A stretch of 64,000 nt of DNA. Source: Lentimicrobium saccharophilum (GTDB taxonomy: Bacteria; Bacteroidota; Bacteroidia; Bacteroidales; Lentimicrobiaceae). A program made the translations under genes and the position numbers. Of the stretch, positions 1-9,495 are shown piece by piece. The stretch spans positions 843,748 to 907,747 of the forward strand of contig NZ_DF968182.1 in NCBI RefSeq assembly GCF_001192835.1, written 5' to 3'. The notes beneath the pieces are model-generated. The model worked only from the letters and a program-made list of their open reading frames with translations, made no database searches and was not told where the DNA came from. Numbering within the stretch: position 1 is the first letter of the stretch; the number at the start of each line of letters is the position of its first letter.

Positions 1-1
1 T

Positions 2-169
2 TCCACAGATGGCAATTTGGGTTATGATAAGCAATGTTCCGGTTCTGAAATACTTAATTTTGCTGAATATCTTGTCTACCAGGATAATCCTGACCGCCGG
101 GAACCTCAGGCCCGGAAATATAACAAAAAAAGGCCGCCCTCCGGACAGCCTTCTGCGAGCAATGAATAG
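2..169 (+). CDS. C-terminal end of an unidentified protein (partial)
   Basis: An open frame enters from the left edge in frame 2 and runs 55 codons to a TAG stop at 167-169, seven bases before the convergent yqeY stop. The visible peptide contains AEYLVYQDNPDRREPQARKY and ends in a basic, low-complexity tail. I do not recognise the family. The last 15 codons overlap the terminator hairpin of the opposite operon, so the tail may be under little protein-level constraint. It could be a chance open frame, but the lack of stops and ordinary codon use favour a real gene end. Confidence 0.45.
   Translation, partial: STDGNLGYDKQCSGSEILNFAEYLVYQDNPDRREPQARKYNKKRPPSGQPSASNE
122..153 (-). terminator. 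Intrinsic terminator of the dcw-yqeY operon
   Basis: On the minus strand a 9-bp stem (AAGGCTGTC pairing with GGCGGCCTT, two G-U pairs) is followed by a run of seven T. It lies 24 bases after the yqeY stop and inside the 3' end of the convergent open frame at 2-169. Confidence 0.8.
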
Positions 170-176
170 AAATATT

Positions 177-626
177 TCAGGGGTTTAATAGTTCCTTTAC
201 AATGCCTGCAATCATTTTATTGTCAGCCTTTCCGGCCAGTTGCTGTGAGGCTGCGGCCATCACCTTACCCATATCCCTGATACCGGTCGCGCCGGAATCC
301 AGGATAATAGCCTTTATCAGCGGGATAATATCTTCCCTTTCGAGTTGCTTTGGCAGGTAGGATGCAATAATATCAGCCTGAAACAATTCTGTTTCCGCCA
401 GATCGTTGCGTTGCTGACCGGAATAGATCTCTGCGGTTTCACGGCGCTGTTTTACCAGTTTCTGAAGAAGCTTCACTTCAACTTCTTCAGTGATTTCGCC
501 GCCACCTTCGCTGGTCATCGCCAGCAGCAGGGCCGACTTTACCGCCCGCAACGCCTCAAGCTTTTCCTTTTCCCGCGCCAGCATGGCTTTTTTGATGTCT
601 TCGTTTATTTTGTCTGTCAGGCTCAT
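177..626 (-). CDS. yqeY: GatB/YqeY domain-containing protein
   Basis: This 149-residue protein is almost entirely the YqeY domain, which is also found as the C-terminal tRNA-contacting tail of GatB amidotransferase subunits. Landmarks are the N-terminal MSLTDKINEDIKKAMLAREK, the RRETAEIYSGQQRNDLA segment (about residues 61-77), the YLPKQL motif (about 90-95) and the GKVMAA segment near the C-terminus. Free-standing YqeY proteins have no firmly known role; a link to tRNA amidation is suggested only by the shared fold. It starts 15 bases after the ftsZ stop and is the last gene of the division cluster before a strong terminator, so it is probably co-transcribed with ftsZ. Confidence 0.9.
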   Translation of the reverse strand: MSLTDKINEDIKKAMLAREKEKLEALRAVKSALLLAMTSEGGGEITEEVEVKLLQKLVKQRRETAEIYSGQQRNDLAETELFQADIIASYLPKQLEREDIIPLIKAIILDSGATGIRDMGKVMAAASQQLAGKADNKMIAGIVKELLNP

Positions 627-641
627 GGCTGATGAAAATCA

Positions 642-2264
642 TTAATCTACATTATCGTGCAGGAAAGCGTTGTTTTGCCGCATTTCCACCGGATTGTTCT
701 CTGTTTTGAAAAGGGTGTAACGCGATACTTCCGAAGTCCCGGATGACGGAGTGTCCCGTAACTCAACATTCCTGCGTAGGTAGGCTGGTTGGTTTTCCAT
801 TTCGGCCAGTCCGTCGGGCGAAGCAATTTTAATGCTGATTTCTTTCAGCCTGGCATATCTGGCATTGGCAATCTCTTCCTGTTTTTCAAGATTGTCCGCA
901 TCTTCAGCATCATCTGGATTTTCAGGCCTGAATGACCGCAGGAAATCGAATCCGGGTTCTTTTTCACGGGTTGTTCTTACCGGAGCAGCGATAAAACCAT
1001 CAGCCTGTTTATCATTGTTTTGTGATGGGTTAACCTTACTCCTTGACGGGTTAAGGTCAAATGTGAAGGTACGCTGCGGTTCCGCCGGTATTTTGGCTTC
1101 TGCCGGTGGTTCGGGGGCCGGGGTGGGGGCCGGTGATGGTGCGGTTTTGTCCGTTTCTACGCTCCTGTTGACCAGGGTGATCTCTTCAATCTGTGCAGGC
1201 GCCGGCTTTGCCGGTTCTGCCGATTTCGGACCAGCCTGAGCCGGCTCCTGGTTCAACGGATAAACAATGACTTCGGGTTTTCCGGATTCTCCGGTATTCT
1301 TGTTTTTGGAATCGAAACCAGTGGCAATGAGGGTAATGCTGATCTTACTGCCCAATGTTTCATCGGTACCGTTACCCCAGATGATGTCAGCGCCGGATCC
1401 GGCCTCATGCTGAATATAATCGGTGATTTCCATTACCTCATCAAGGGTGATTTCTTCAGTCCCTGACGAGATATAAAGCAGGATATTGCTGGCGCCGCGG
1501 ATATTTGCATCGTCGAGCAGGGGAGAGGTCATGGCCATCTGAACGGCTTCCAGCGCTCTGTTTTCTCCTTCGGCCAGTCCGGATCCCATGATGGCTTTGC
1601 CGCTGTCCTTCATTACCGTTTTTACATCCTCAAAGTCAACATTGATGTAACCGGTAACCGTGATGATTTCAGCTATTCCTTTTGCAGCCACGGTAAGGAT
1701 GTTGTCGGCTTTGCTGAAAGCTTCCGAGAGTTTGAGGTCTCCTTCCAGTTCGCGCAGTTTGTCATTGCAGATGATCAGCAAGGTATCTACGGACTTACGC
1801 AGTTCATCGATACCTGCACGGGCCTGCTGAGCGCGCTTTCTGCCCTCAAATGAAAAGGGGAGGGTTACAATACCGACGGTGAGGATGCCAAGCTCTTTTG
1901 CCAGGGCTGCAATCACGGGAGCGGCTCCTGTGCCGGTACCTCCACCCATACCGGCGGTGATAAACACCATTTTGGTATTACTCTCCAGTATCTTGCGAAT
2001 ATCGTCAATGTTTTCGGAAGCAGCTTCTTTGCCTACCTGAGGGATAGAGCCGGCTCCGAGACCTTTATTACCTAACTGAATTTTCAGGGGCACCGGGCTG
2101 GTGTCAAGGGCCTGGCAGTCGGTGTTGCATATCATAAAGTCAACCCCGCGGATACCTTGCTTGAACATATGGGTAACTGCATTGCTGCCGCCACCTCCAA
2201 CGCCGATTACTTTTATGATGGATGATTGATTTTTGGGCAAATCGAATTTGAGCATATCCGGCAT
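642..2264 (-). CDS. ftsZ: Cell division protein FtsZ
   Basis: FtsZ is the tubulin-like GTPase that polymerises into the cytokinetic ring. The nucleotide-binding glycine stretch GVGGGGSNA lies at about residues 21-29 and the tubulin signature GGGTGTG at 107-113. The T7-loop and C-terminal GTPase subdomain run to about residue 320. A long Pro/Ala/Glu-rich linker (about 330-480) then leads to a C-terminal peptide ending FLHDNVD, the place where FtsZ normally contacts FtsA. At 540 residues it is longer than the roughly 380-residue proteobacterial protein because of this linker, which is usual in Bacteroidota. The ATG is preceded by a Shine-Dalgarno-like AGGAG, uncommon in this window. It lies 86 bases downstream of ftsA. 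Confidence 0.98.
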   Translation of the reverse strand: MPDMLKFDLPKNQSSIIKVIGVGGGGSNAVTHMFKQGIRGVDFMICNTDCQALDTSPVPLKIQLGNKGLGAGSIPQVGKEAASENIDDIRKILESNTKMVFITAGMGGGTGTGAAPVIAALAKELGILTVGIVTLPFSFEGRKRAQQARAGIDELRKSVDTLLIICNDKLRELEGDLKLSEAFSKADNILTVAAKGIAEIITVTGYINVDFEDVKTVMKDSGKAIMGSGLAEGENRALEAVQMAMTSPLLDDANIRGASNILLYISSGTEEITLDEVMEITDYIQHEAGSGADIIWGNGTDETLGSKISITLIATGFDSKNKNTGESGKPEVIVYPLNQEPAQAGPKSAEPAKPAPAQIEEITLVNRSVETDKTAPSPAPTPAPEPPAEAKIPAEPQRTFTFDLNPSRSKVNPSQNNDKQADGFIAAPVRTTREKEPGFDFLRSFRPENPDDAEDADNLEKQEEIANARYARLKEISIKIASPDGLAEMENQPAYLRRNVELRDTPSSGTSEVSRYTLFKTENNPVEMRQNNAFLHDNVD

Positions 2265-2350
2265 CTTTTGAATCTCCTAAATTAAGTTAATATTAAACGA
2301 TGATCTACCTGAAAATTGTTGTTTTTATCAACAGTCAACCTGTTAATATC

Positions 2351-3613
2351 TCAGGTGTTTCCATCTTCTTCAAAGAATTTTTTGATGATATCGAGGAATG
2401 ATCCCCTGGGTGGTTTTTTGGGTTTTTGTGCAGGCTTCTCCGTCTTGAGTGATTCCTTTTCAAGGCGTTGCAGGCCGATGATGACCAGCCCTATCCCTGT
2501 GGCATACATCGGACTGGCCATTTCTTCCGGAACGCCCGGGGCAAGGTGCTCGTTGGGGTAGCCTATGCGGGTGTCCATACCGGTTATAAATTCCGTTAAC
2601 TGGGTGATATGCTTCAGCTGGGCCCCGCCGCCGGTAAGCACAATCCCCGCAATCAGTTTCTTCTCGTAACCCGAGTTTTTGATCTCGAAGTAGATGTGTT
2701 CAATAATCTCTTCCATCCGGGCCTGAATGATACTTGCCAGGTTGCGGAGGGTGATTTCCTTGGGGGGCCTGCCACGCAGTCCGGGGATGGCCACCACTTC
2801 TTCATCCCTGTTTTCACTGGCCAGGGCTGAACCGAATTTCACTTTGAGGTCTTCAGCATGTTTCTTGATGATGGTACAGCCTTCCTTGATATCTTCGGTA
2901 ATAATGTCACCGCCAAAAGGAATGACTGCTGTATGCCTTATGATACCATCCTGAAATATGGCGATGTCAGTCGTTCCTCCGCCAATATCAACCAGCACCA
3001 CACCGGCCTCTTTTTCCTCATCGCTCAGTACCGCCTCCGCAGATGCCAGGGGCTCAAGCAGGAGCGATTCAACCTCCAGGTTGGCTTTTTTGATGCATTT
3101 GAAAATGTTCTTTGCTGCCATGGTCTGGCCGGTGATGATATGAAAGTTTGCTTCCAGCTGATGCCCAAGCATTCCTTTGGGCTGCTTGATCCCGCTCTCA
3201 CCATCCACAGTATATTCCTGCGGGATAACATCGATGATCTCTTCTCCCGGGTTCATGGCCAGTTTGAACATGTTTTCGTTCAGCCCGTCTATATCTGACT
3301 GGCTGATTTCTATGTCAGCGTTCGGCCTGATAATGGACCCGCGGTATTGAATACTTTTTATGTGCTGTCCGGCTATCCCGACATTTACTGTAGCGATATT
3401 GGTTTCGGAACGGTTCTCGGCCTCCTTCACTGCAGCGACAATACTCTGTACAGTATCATCTATGTTGGCTACGACACCCCTTTTCACACCGATCGAGTCG
3501 GTACGGCCAAAGCCCAGGATATCGATCTTGCCGTTCTCGTTGCGGCGGCCAACGATGGCGGCTATTTTAGTTGTGCCTATATCAAGGCCGACAATAATTT
3601 CAGATGGTTCCAT
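2351..3613 (-). CDS. ftsA: Cell division protein FtsA
   Basis: FtsA is the actin-like ATPase that tethers FtsZ to the inner membrane and recruits later division proteins. The first phosphate motif IVGLDIGTTKIAAIVG lies near the N-terminus, the second (LVDIGGGTTDIAIF) at about residues 210-223, and an adenosine motif (GIVLTGGGAQL) at about 325-335. The C-terminal segment FLDIIKKFFEEDG looks like the amphipathic membrane-targeting helix. The longest open frame begins with TTG at 3637; I chose the ATG eight codons later because the protein then begins just before the conserved core. The gene overlaps the ftsQ stop by 14 bases, so the two are translationally coupled. Confidence 0.96.
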   Translation of the reverse strand: MEPSEIIVGLDIGTTKIAAIVGRRNENGKIDILGFGRTDSIGVKRGVVANIDDTVQSIVAAVKEAENRSETNIATVNVGIAGQHIKSIQYRGSIIRPNADIEISQSDIDGLNENMFKLAMNPGEEIIDVIPQEYTVDGESGIKQPKGMLGHQLEANFHIITGQTMAAKNIFKCIKKANLEVESLLLEPLASAEAVLSDEEKEAGVVLVDIGGGTTDIAIFQDGIIRHTAVIPFGGDIITEDIKEGCTIIKKHAEDLKVKFGSALASENRDEEVVAIPGLRGRPPKEITLRNLASIIQARMEEIIEHIYFEIKNSGYEKKLIAGIVLTGGGAQLKHITQLTEFITGMDTRIGYPNEHLAPGVPEEMASPMYATGIGLVIIGLQRLEKESLKTEKPAQKPKKPPRGSFLDIIKKFFEEDGNT

Positions 3614-4406
3614 ATTGTGATGATTTTGAGCATACAACCTGGTCGCGGAACTTGAGGTTAATCATAACATACTTGTTCCATGCGTCATTCCGGATTCCCT
3701 GCTTGTAAAACAATTTTAGTTTATTCAGTTTGTCATTCAGTATTGTGGTATCACCCAATAAAATGGTGTGATTCCCCAGCTTGGGGATAAGTTCTATTTC
3801 ACCGGCTGTATTGATGAAAATCTGTTCAGTCAGTGCCTCCGAAAAAGCGTCCTGTTTGACAGCTTTTGCTGTAAGAAAAACTTTCTGTAATTCCGGGTGC
3901 AGGTTCTTCTCCGGTTTAACGTCCCGGTTACGGTCGTTTCCTGATTTTAATGATATGTCAGGTATTTTGCCGTTGGCAACCACCACCCTGGTTGCGAATT
4001 CAGCATTTACGGGCATGATAAACCCTTCTGAGTCAATGTAAAACTGCCTTCCGGTTTCGGTAAAAACCCGGAGCAATGGTTGACGCTGCCGGATATGTGC
4101 TATTACTGACCCGTTTACTCCAATGGTAATATTGGCCGATCTGATATAAGGATTTTTCCTGAGCAACTCCTGAATTTCTTCAGCCTTGATATCCGCGAGT
4201 CTCTGCTTTTTAATCCTGTATCCGGCCCGGGTAATCTGTTGTCTGATGTATTGCTCTGATATCAGCTGGTGCGGGCCGTCGTTGCTGATTCCGATGATAA
4301 ATTCAGGACAGGTTACTTCCTGCTGCTTTTGATTGGCAAATACAAACAGACTGGCCAGGCCTCCGACCAGTATACTCCAGAAAAATATGACAAAAGCTTT
4401 TCTCAT
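3600..4406 (-). CDS. ftsQ: Cell division protein FtsQ
   Basis: FtsQ is a bitopic inner-membrane protein linking early and late divisome proteins. This 268-residue protein has a very short cytoplasmic N-terminus, one membrane helix (about residues 5-25, AFVIFFWSILVGGLASLFVFA-like), a periplasmic POTRA-like segment (about 35-110; note ISEQYIRQQITRAGY and NPYIRSANITIG), and the beta-rich FtsQ domain to the C-terminus. Sequence conservation in this family is low, so the call relies on topology and on the position between murC and ftsA. Its ATG overlaps the murC stop as ATGA, a classic coupling arrangement. Confidence 0.9.
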   Translation of the reverse strand: MRKAFVIFFWSILVGGLASLFVFANQKQQEVTCPEFIIGISNDGPHQLISEQYIRQQITRAGYRIKKQRLADIKAEEIQELLRKNPYIRSANITIGVNGSVIAHIRQRQPLLRVFTETGRQFYIDSEGFIMPVNAEFATRVVVANGKIPDISLKSGNDRNRDVKPEKNLHPELQKVFLTAKAVKQDAFSEALTEQIFINTAGEIELIPKLGNHTILLGDTTILNDKLNKLKLFYKQGIRNDAWNKYVMINLKFRDQVVCSKSSQYGTI

Positions 4407-5773
4407 TTTTCTTCGTTTCTGTTCAGTAATGCAGTGATTGGCTCAACCAGCTGGTCGATATCGCCTGCGCCCAGGGTAAGCAATAAATCCGGTTTTAACT
4501 TGCCTATCAATTCCAGTACACCTGTTTTAGGGCAAAGTTGTTTATCGTTCAGCGTTATTTTATTCAGCAACATGGCAGAATTTACGCCTTCAATGGGCAA
4601 TTCTCTGGCCGGGTATATGTCAAGCAGGATTACCCTGTCGAGCATCGACAGGCTTTCAGCAAATCCATCGGAGAAGTCTCTGGTTCTGGTATACAGGTGT
4701 GGCTGGAAGATACCGGTAATATGGCGCCCCGGGTACAAATCCCTTACCGATTTTATACAGGCTTTTAATTCTTCCGGGTGATGGGCGTAATCATCAATGT
4801 ATATTACATTTTTGTTTACCACCTGGTGGTCAAAGCGGCGCTTTACCCCGGTGAAGGAGTTGATTCCTTTTCTGATTTCCTCTTCTGTGGCCCCGTTCAG
4901 CCAGCTCAGGGCTGCAGCGGCAATGCTGTTCTCAATATTGAAGAGTCCCGGCAGGGCGGGTTTGATTCCGGTAATGATTCCTCCTGGTGTTTTGATGTCG
5001 TAATGGTATTGTCCATCAATCATCCTAAGGTTTAATGCAGCAAAATCAGCTTCCCCTGACATTGAATACCGGTATATTTTAACTCCGGGTTTAGTCTTCA
5101 GGTTCAGGTCCAATCCCATTTTGATAACCATCTGGCCGTTTTCACGGATTTTCTCTGAAAAGTTGGTAAATGAAGCCTTAAGATTATCATGCGTTTTGTA
5201 AATGTCCAGGTGATCTGCATCAACCGAAGTAATCACCGCTGCCTGCGGGTTTAGTTTCAGAAATGAGCGGTCAAACTCATCGGCTTCGGCTACCATAAAT
5301 TTGCTTTCGGGCATTAGCAGCAGGTTGCTGTTATAATTTTTGGCAATTCCACCCAAAAAGGCAGTACAACCTTGGGCCGATGAATACATGATGTGGGCGA
5401 GCAGACTGCTTACAGTGGTTTTGCCATGCGTTCCTGCAACGGCAAGGGTATGCTTGCTGTCGGTTATTTCTCCCAATAGCGCTGAACGTTTAATCATTCT
5501 GAACGAGCCCGAGGATGCTTTGCGGAATTCTTCCAGGTCAGCCGGAATGGCGGGGGTATAAACAATGAGATCGGTATCATCGGGAATCAGGTCCGGCCGG
5601 TCATCATAATGTATTTTCATCCCCTCCTTTTCAAGGGCAGTAGTCAGGCTGGTAGGCGTTTTGTCATAGCCATGCACTTTCACCCCTGCTGCATTCAGGT
5701 AGCGGGCAAGGGCGCTCATTCCGATGCCTCCGATCCCCAGAAAGTAAACAGTGTGCAGTGCTTCAGTTTTCAC
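4403..5773 (-). CDS. murC: UDP-N-acetylmuramate--L-alanine ligase MurC
   Basis: MurC adds L-alanine to UDP-MurNAc, the first amino acid of the peptidoglycan stem, in the cytoplasm. It shows the nucleotide-sugar motif FLGIGGIGMSALAR near the N-terminus, the ATP loop VAGTHGKTTVSSLLAH (about residues 109-124), the DEFDRSFL motif and the IDDYAHHPEEL motif of Mur ligases. The longest frame starts with a TTG at 5800; a GTG at 5773 gives MKTEALHTVYFLGIGG, closer to the family, and removes a 16-base overlap with murG, so I prefer it. It lies between murG and ftsQ in the dcw operon. Confidence 0.96.
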   Translation of the reverse strand: MKTEALHTVYFLGIGGIGMSALARYLNAAGVKVHGYDKTPTSLTTALEKEGMKIHYDDRPDLIPDDTDLIVYTPAIPADLEEFRKASSGSFRMIKRSALLGEITDSKHTLAVAGTHGKTTVSSLLAHIMYSSAQGCTAFLGGIAKNYNSNLLLMPESKFMVAEADEFDRSFLKLNPQAAVITSVDADHLDIYKTHDNLKASFTNFSEKIRENGQMVIKMGLDLNLKTKPGVKIYRYSMSGEADFAALNLRMIDGQYHYDIKTPGGIITGIKPALPGLFNIENSIAAAALSWLNGATEEEIRKGINSFTGVKRRFDHQVVNKNVIYIDDYAHHPEELKACIKSVRDLYPGRHITGIFQPHLYTRTRDFSDGFAESLSMLDRVILLDIYPARELPIEGVNSAMLLNKITLNDKQLCPKTGVLELIGKLKPDLLLTLGAGDIDQLVEPITALLNRNEEK

Positions 5774-5784
5774 AGTCCAGCTAT

Positions 5785-6894
5785 TTATTTGATGATACAA
5801 CTTAGTATAATTTCTGCGATCTCAGCGGCAGCTTTACTTTTTCCCATAGTCAATATGTTTGCAGATAATTGCATCTTCCTTTCATTGTTACCGGCAAGTT
5901 CGATGGTGGTCTTCACCAGCTCCCGGGCGCATTCACTGTCCTTTACCATAATAGCGGCATCAGCAGATACCAGGGCCATCGCGTTTTTTGTCTGGTGGTC
6001 CTCGGCTACATTGGGTGAAGGAACGAGGATGCCGGGCTTGCCGGTGACACAGAGCTCCGATATGGCGATGGCTCCCGCCCGCGATATTACAAGGTCGGCG
6101 GCGGCATAGGCAAGATCCATGCGTGCTATAAAAGTGTACTGCCGGATGCCTGAGTTTTCGAACGGCAAAACAGCCGCCGAAGCCTGATCAGCATAATATT
6201 TTCCTGTTTGCCAGATCAGCTGGATGCCGGAATCGGCGATTTCTTTCAGGCCCTGATGGATGCTCTGGTTTATGGTAAATGCGCCCAGACTGCCTCCGAC
6301 AGCGAGGATGGTTGGCTTATTTCTGTCCAGTCCGAAAAATTCAAGGGCTTCCTCTTTTTTGGCATTGGCATGTACAATTTCAGCCCGCACCGGATTCCCG
6401 GTCAGCACAAGCTTGGATGCCGGGAAGTATTTTTCCATTCCGGAGTAAGCCACGCAGATTTTCTTTGCCTTGCGCGCCAGCATTTTATTGGTAATTCCGG
6501 GATAGGAATTCTGTTCCTGCAAAATGGTCGGGATTCCTAATGCTGCAGCAGCTTTCACGGTCGGTCCGCTGGCATATCCGCCCACACCGACAACGGCATC
6601 TGGTCTGAATTTTTTAATAATGGACCGCGCCTTAATACTGCTATGTATCACTTTCACCGGGAATAACAGGTTTTTCCAGGTGAGTTTCCGCTGAAGACCG
6701 CTGATCCATAAGGCTTCAATCGGATAGCCGGCCGCCGGAACCTTTTCCATTTCCATCCGTCCTTTTGCCCCTGTAAACAGGATGTTGATTCCCGGTTCCA
6801 GATTTTTCAATGCATCAGCAATGGCAATAGCCGGGAAGATGTGTCCGCCCGTCCCTCCACCGCTGATGATAATCCTTTTCTCAGGCAACGGCAT
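5785..6894 (-). CDS. murG: UDP-N-acetylglucosamine--lipid I GlcNAc transferase MurG
   Basis: MurG is a GT-B glycosyltransferase at the inner face of the membrane that converts lipid I to lipid II. The N-terminal glycine-rich motif SGGGTGGHIFPAIA, the VGVGGYASGP segment, the TGNPVR motif, the C-terminal GGSLGA loop and the RAGAIAISEL donor-binding motif are all visible. The longest frame starts with TTG at 6939; the ATG at 6894 places MPLPEKRIIISGGGTGG at the N-terminus as in homologues and leaves a 14-base overlap with ftsW. It is about 369 residues long, normal for the family. Confidence 0.97.
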   Translation of the reverse strand: MPLPEKRIIISGGGTGGHIFPAIAIADALKNLEPGINILFTGAKGRMEMEKVPAAGYPIEALWISGLQRKLTWKNLLFPVKVIHSSIKARSIIKKFRPDAVVGVGGYASGPTVKAAAALGIPTILQEQNSYPGITNKMLARKAKKICVAYSGMEKYFPASKLVLTGNPVRAEIVHANAKKEEALEFFGLDRNKPTILAVGGSLGAFTINQSIHQGLKEIADSGIQLIWQTGKYYADQASAAVLPFENSGIRQYTFIARMDLAYAAADLVISRAGAIAISELCVTGKPGILVPSPNVAEDHQTKNAMALVSADAAIMVKDSECARELVKTTIELAGNNERKMQLSANILTMGKSKAAAEIAEIILSCIIK

Positions 6895-8053
6895 GTTCAG
6901 CTTGATTTTGTTGTTTAACTTCTTTTTGTTCTTCTTCAATTTCCCGGCTTACGCTTAGAATAATTCCGATAGAAATACTGGTAAACCAGATGGAAGTACC
7001 GCCCATACTGATTAGCGGGAGTGTCTGACCGGTGACCGGTATCAGGTTAACTGCCACCATCATGTTAATCATCGCCTGAAACACCAGACTGAATGCAACG
7101 CCAAAGGTGAGAAAAGCGGCAAAATTGCGCGGACTCCTGATTACAATTTTAATAGCCCTGAAGAGCAGCACCAGGTAAAGCAGCACGACCAGTATTCCGC
7201 CGATCAGACCATACTCTTCAATAATTATGGCAAAGATGAAGTCGGAGTATGGATGTGGCAGGAAGTTCTTTTGTGTTGAATTGCCGGGCATTCTGCCGGT
7301 CAGTCTGCCATTGGCGATGGCTATTTTCGCCTGTTCCACCTGATAATTCCCGTCGCTGTCCCCGCTTCTGAAGTTTTCTATCCTGTTTTGCCAGGTGCCA
7401 ACGCGCTTGCCGAGTTGAGGAACATTGATAACAATAACAATCAACAGGGTCATACTTACAAGACCTATACCTACCAGGGCAAGGATATAGCGCAGCCTGA
7501 CCCGCCCTATAAACATCAGCACCAGGCAGGTGATGAAAATCATCGCGGCTGTAGAGAGATTTGCCGGCAAAATCAGCAGTGTTATTAGCAACACCGGCAG
7601 CAGGATGGCAATAAAACCTTTTTTGAAATCTTCAATGTTTTCCTGTTTTTTAGCCAGCAAGCGGGCGACAAAGATGATCAGCGCCAGCTTGGCAAAATCG
7701 GATGGCTGAAAAGTCAGATTGATCAGTGGCAGCGTGTACCAGCGGCTGGCTTCATTCACATTGGTGCCGAACATCAGCGTGTAGGCGAGGAGGGGTACAG
7801 ATATATATATGGCAAGCTGTGAAATACGCGCGTAGTATTTGTATTTCACCTGATGGGCCAGGTACATAAGGACAAAACCGAGCAGCAGAATCCCGAGATG
7901 CTTGATCAGATAATATTCAGTGTTGCCTGACTGATAGCGGAAGGCAAGCGTTCCTGTAGAGCTGTACACCGCCAGCACCGAGAAAATTGAGAGCAGAAAA
8001 ACCACCGCCCAGATTACCTTATCGCCTTTTATATTATTCAGGATTGTTTTCAT
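6881..8053 (-). CDS. ftsW: SEDS-family peptidoglycan glycosyltransferase FtsW
   Basis: FtsW is the polytopic SEDS glycan polymerase of the septum and works with the class B penicillin-binding protein encoded upstream. About ten hydrophobic helices are visible over 390 residues. Signature segments are the TFQPSDFAKLALIIFVARLL region (about 110-135), the PHPYSDFIFAIIIEEYGLIG motif (about 270-290) and the C-terminal LIPVTGQTLPLISMGGTS motif typical of FtsW/RodA/SpoVE. Placement between murD and murG makes FtsW more likely than RodA. The C-terminus is charged and cytoplasmic. Confidence 0.95.
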   Translation of the reverse strand: MKTILNNIKGDKVIWAVVFLLSIFSVLAVYSSTGTLAFRYQSGNTEYYLIKHLGILLLGFVLMYLAHQVKYKYYARISQLAIYISVPLLAYTLMFGTNVNEASRWYTLPLINLTFQPSDFAKLALIIFVARLLAKKQENIEDFKKGFIAILLPVLLITLLILPANLSTAAMIFITCLVLMFIGRVRLRYILALVGIGLVSMTLLIVIVINVPQLGKRVGTWQNRIENFRSGDSDGNYQVEQAKIAIANGRLTGRMPGNSTQKNFLPHPYSDFIFAIIIEEYGLIGGILVVLLYLVLLFRAIKIVIRSPRNFAAFLTFGVAFSLVFQAMINMMVAVNLIPVTGQTLPLISMGGTSIWFTSISIGIILSVSREIEEEQKEVKQQNQAEHAVA

Positions 8054-8148
8054 CCGTTTTGCTTAACATTCATGCGGTTGAACTCTGTTTATGATTGCCG
8101 TTTTTATTCGGGATGTGTTTTGTTCAATGGGTTTCTAAGATCAATTGC

Positions 8149-9492
8149 TTACAAGGCGTGCACTGCTGCCTTGAACTGCCGGCCGCGGTCCTCGTAATTT
8201 TCGAAAAGGTCAAAACTGGCGCAGGCGGGGGCAAGCAAAACCACATCATCCTTCTGTGCCAGGTAATAGGCAGCATTTACCGCATCGGCCGCCGACCTGG
8301 TTTCCGTAATTACAGGAATGATGTCTTTGAATGCTTCAACCAGGGGCCTGTTATCTACACCAAGGCAAATCAGGGCTTTTACCCTTGACTTCACAACATC
8401 ATAGAGCTTGGTGTAGTCATTCCCTTTATCTATGCCTCCGGCTATCCAAATCACGGGTTTGTTCTGGCTTTCGAGCGCCCACCATGCCGAGTTGATATTG
8501 GTTGCCTTGGAATCATTGATAAATTCAATGCCATGGATATTGGCCACATGTTCCAGACGGTGTTCAACATGCTGGAAATCTGACAGGCATTGCCTGATGG
8601 TCTCTTTTCTGATGCCGACCAGTTTGGCTGCAACGCCTGCTGCCATGGAATTGTAGATATTGTGCTTGCCTTGCAAAGCCAGTTCTTCGATTGTCATACT
8701 GAACGTTTCCCCTTTTATGTTGAATATTATTTTATTGTCTTCTATGAATGCGCCCTCATGCCCCTGGTCATGAAGGCTGATGCGGAATACCTGCTGATTC
8801 AGCGGCGTGTTTTTGATCATTTTCGACGATACTTCATCGTCACTGCACCAGATGAAGGCGTTATCAGCTGTCTGATTCCTGATGATGCGCATTTTTGAAG
8901 CAGCATATTTCATCAGGTCATGTTCGTACCGGTCAAGGTGGTCAGGGGTGATGTTCAGCAGTATGGCCGTGTCAGCGCGGAAACGGCTCATTCCGTCCAG
9001 CTGAAAACTACTCAGTTCCAACGCGTATACATCGTAATCCTGACCAGCTACCTGACGGGCGAAGCTGTTGCCTATATTTCCGGCAAGTCCTGCATTCAAT
9101 CCTGCCGTATGCATCATATGCCACAGCAGGCTGGTAGTGGTCGTTTTGCCATTGCTCCCCGTTATGCATATTTTGGAGGCATTGGTGTAGCGGCTGGCAA
9201 ATTCGATTTCGGAAATGACACGAATGCCTTTATCAATGGCTGACTTCACCAGCGGTGCACTATCGGGAATGCCCGGACTTTTAATGATCTCCGTAGTGTT
9301 TTCGAGCAGGTTTGCGCTGTGCCCCCCTTCTTCAAACGGAATCCCGTTTTGGATCAGTTCATTTCTGTATTTTTCATTAATGGGTGACTGATCTGAAACA
9401 AATACTTCCAATCCCCTGCTCCTGGCGAGCAAAGCAGCTCCGGTCCCGCTTTCGCCGGCTCCGAGAATGACTGTTTTGGGGTTGGAATACAT
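8149..9492 (-). CDS. murD: UDP-N-acetylmuramoylalanine--D-glutamate ligase MurD
   Basis: MurD adds D-glutamate to UDP-MurNAc-L-Ala. The 447-residue protein has the N-terminal VILGAGESGTGAALLAR loop, the ATP-binding ICITGSNGKTTTTSLL (about residues 108-123), the SSFQLDG motif, the NITPDHLDRY motif and the INDSKATNINSAWWALE segment that identifies MurD among Mur ligases. Length is normal. It follows mraY by three bases; the 95 bases between its stop and the ftsW start are the largest gap in this half of the cluster and show no terminator. Confidence 0.97.
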   Translation of the reverse strand: MYSNPKTVILGAGESGTGAALLARSRGLEVFVSDQSPINEKYRNELIQNGIPFEEGGHSANLLENTTEIIKSPGIPDSAPLVKSAIDKGIRVISEIEFASRYTNASKICITGSNGKTTTTSLLWHMMHTAGLNAGLAGNIGNSFARQVAGQDYDVYALELSSFQLDGMSRFRADTAILLNITPDHLDRYEHDLMKYAASKMRIIRNQTADNAFIWCSDDEVSSKMIKNTPLNQQVFRISLHDQGHEGAFIEDNKIIFNIKGETFSMTIEELALQGKHNIYNSMAAGVAAKLVGIRKETIRQCLSDFQHVEHRLEHVANIHGIEFINDSKATNINSAWWALESQNKPVIWIAGGIDKGNDYTKLYDVVKSRVKALICLGVDNRPLVEAFKDIIPVITETRSAADAVNAAYYLAQKDDVVLLAPACASFDLFENYEDRGRQFKAAVHAL

Positions 9493-9495
9493 AAA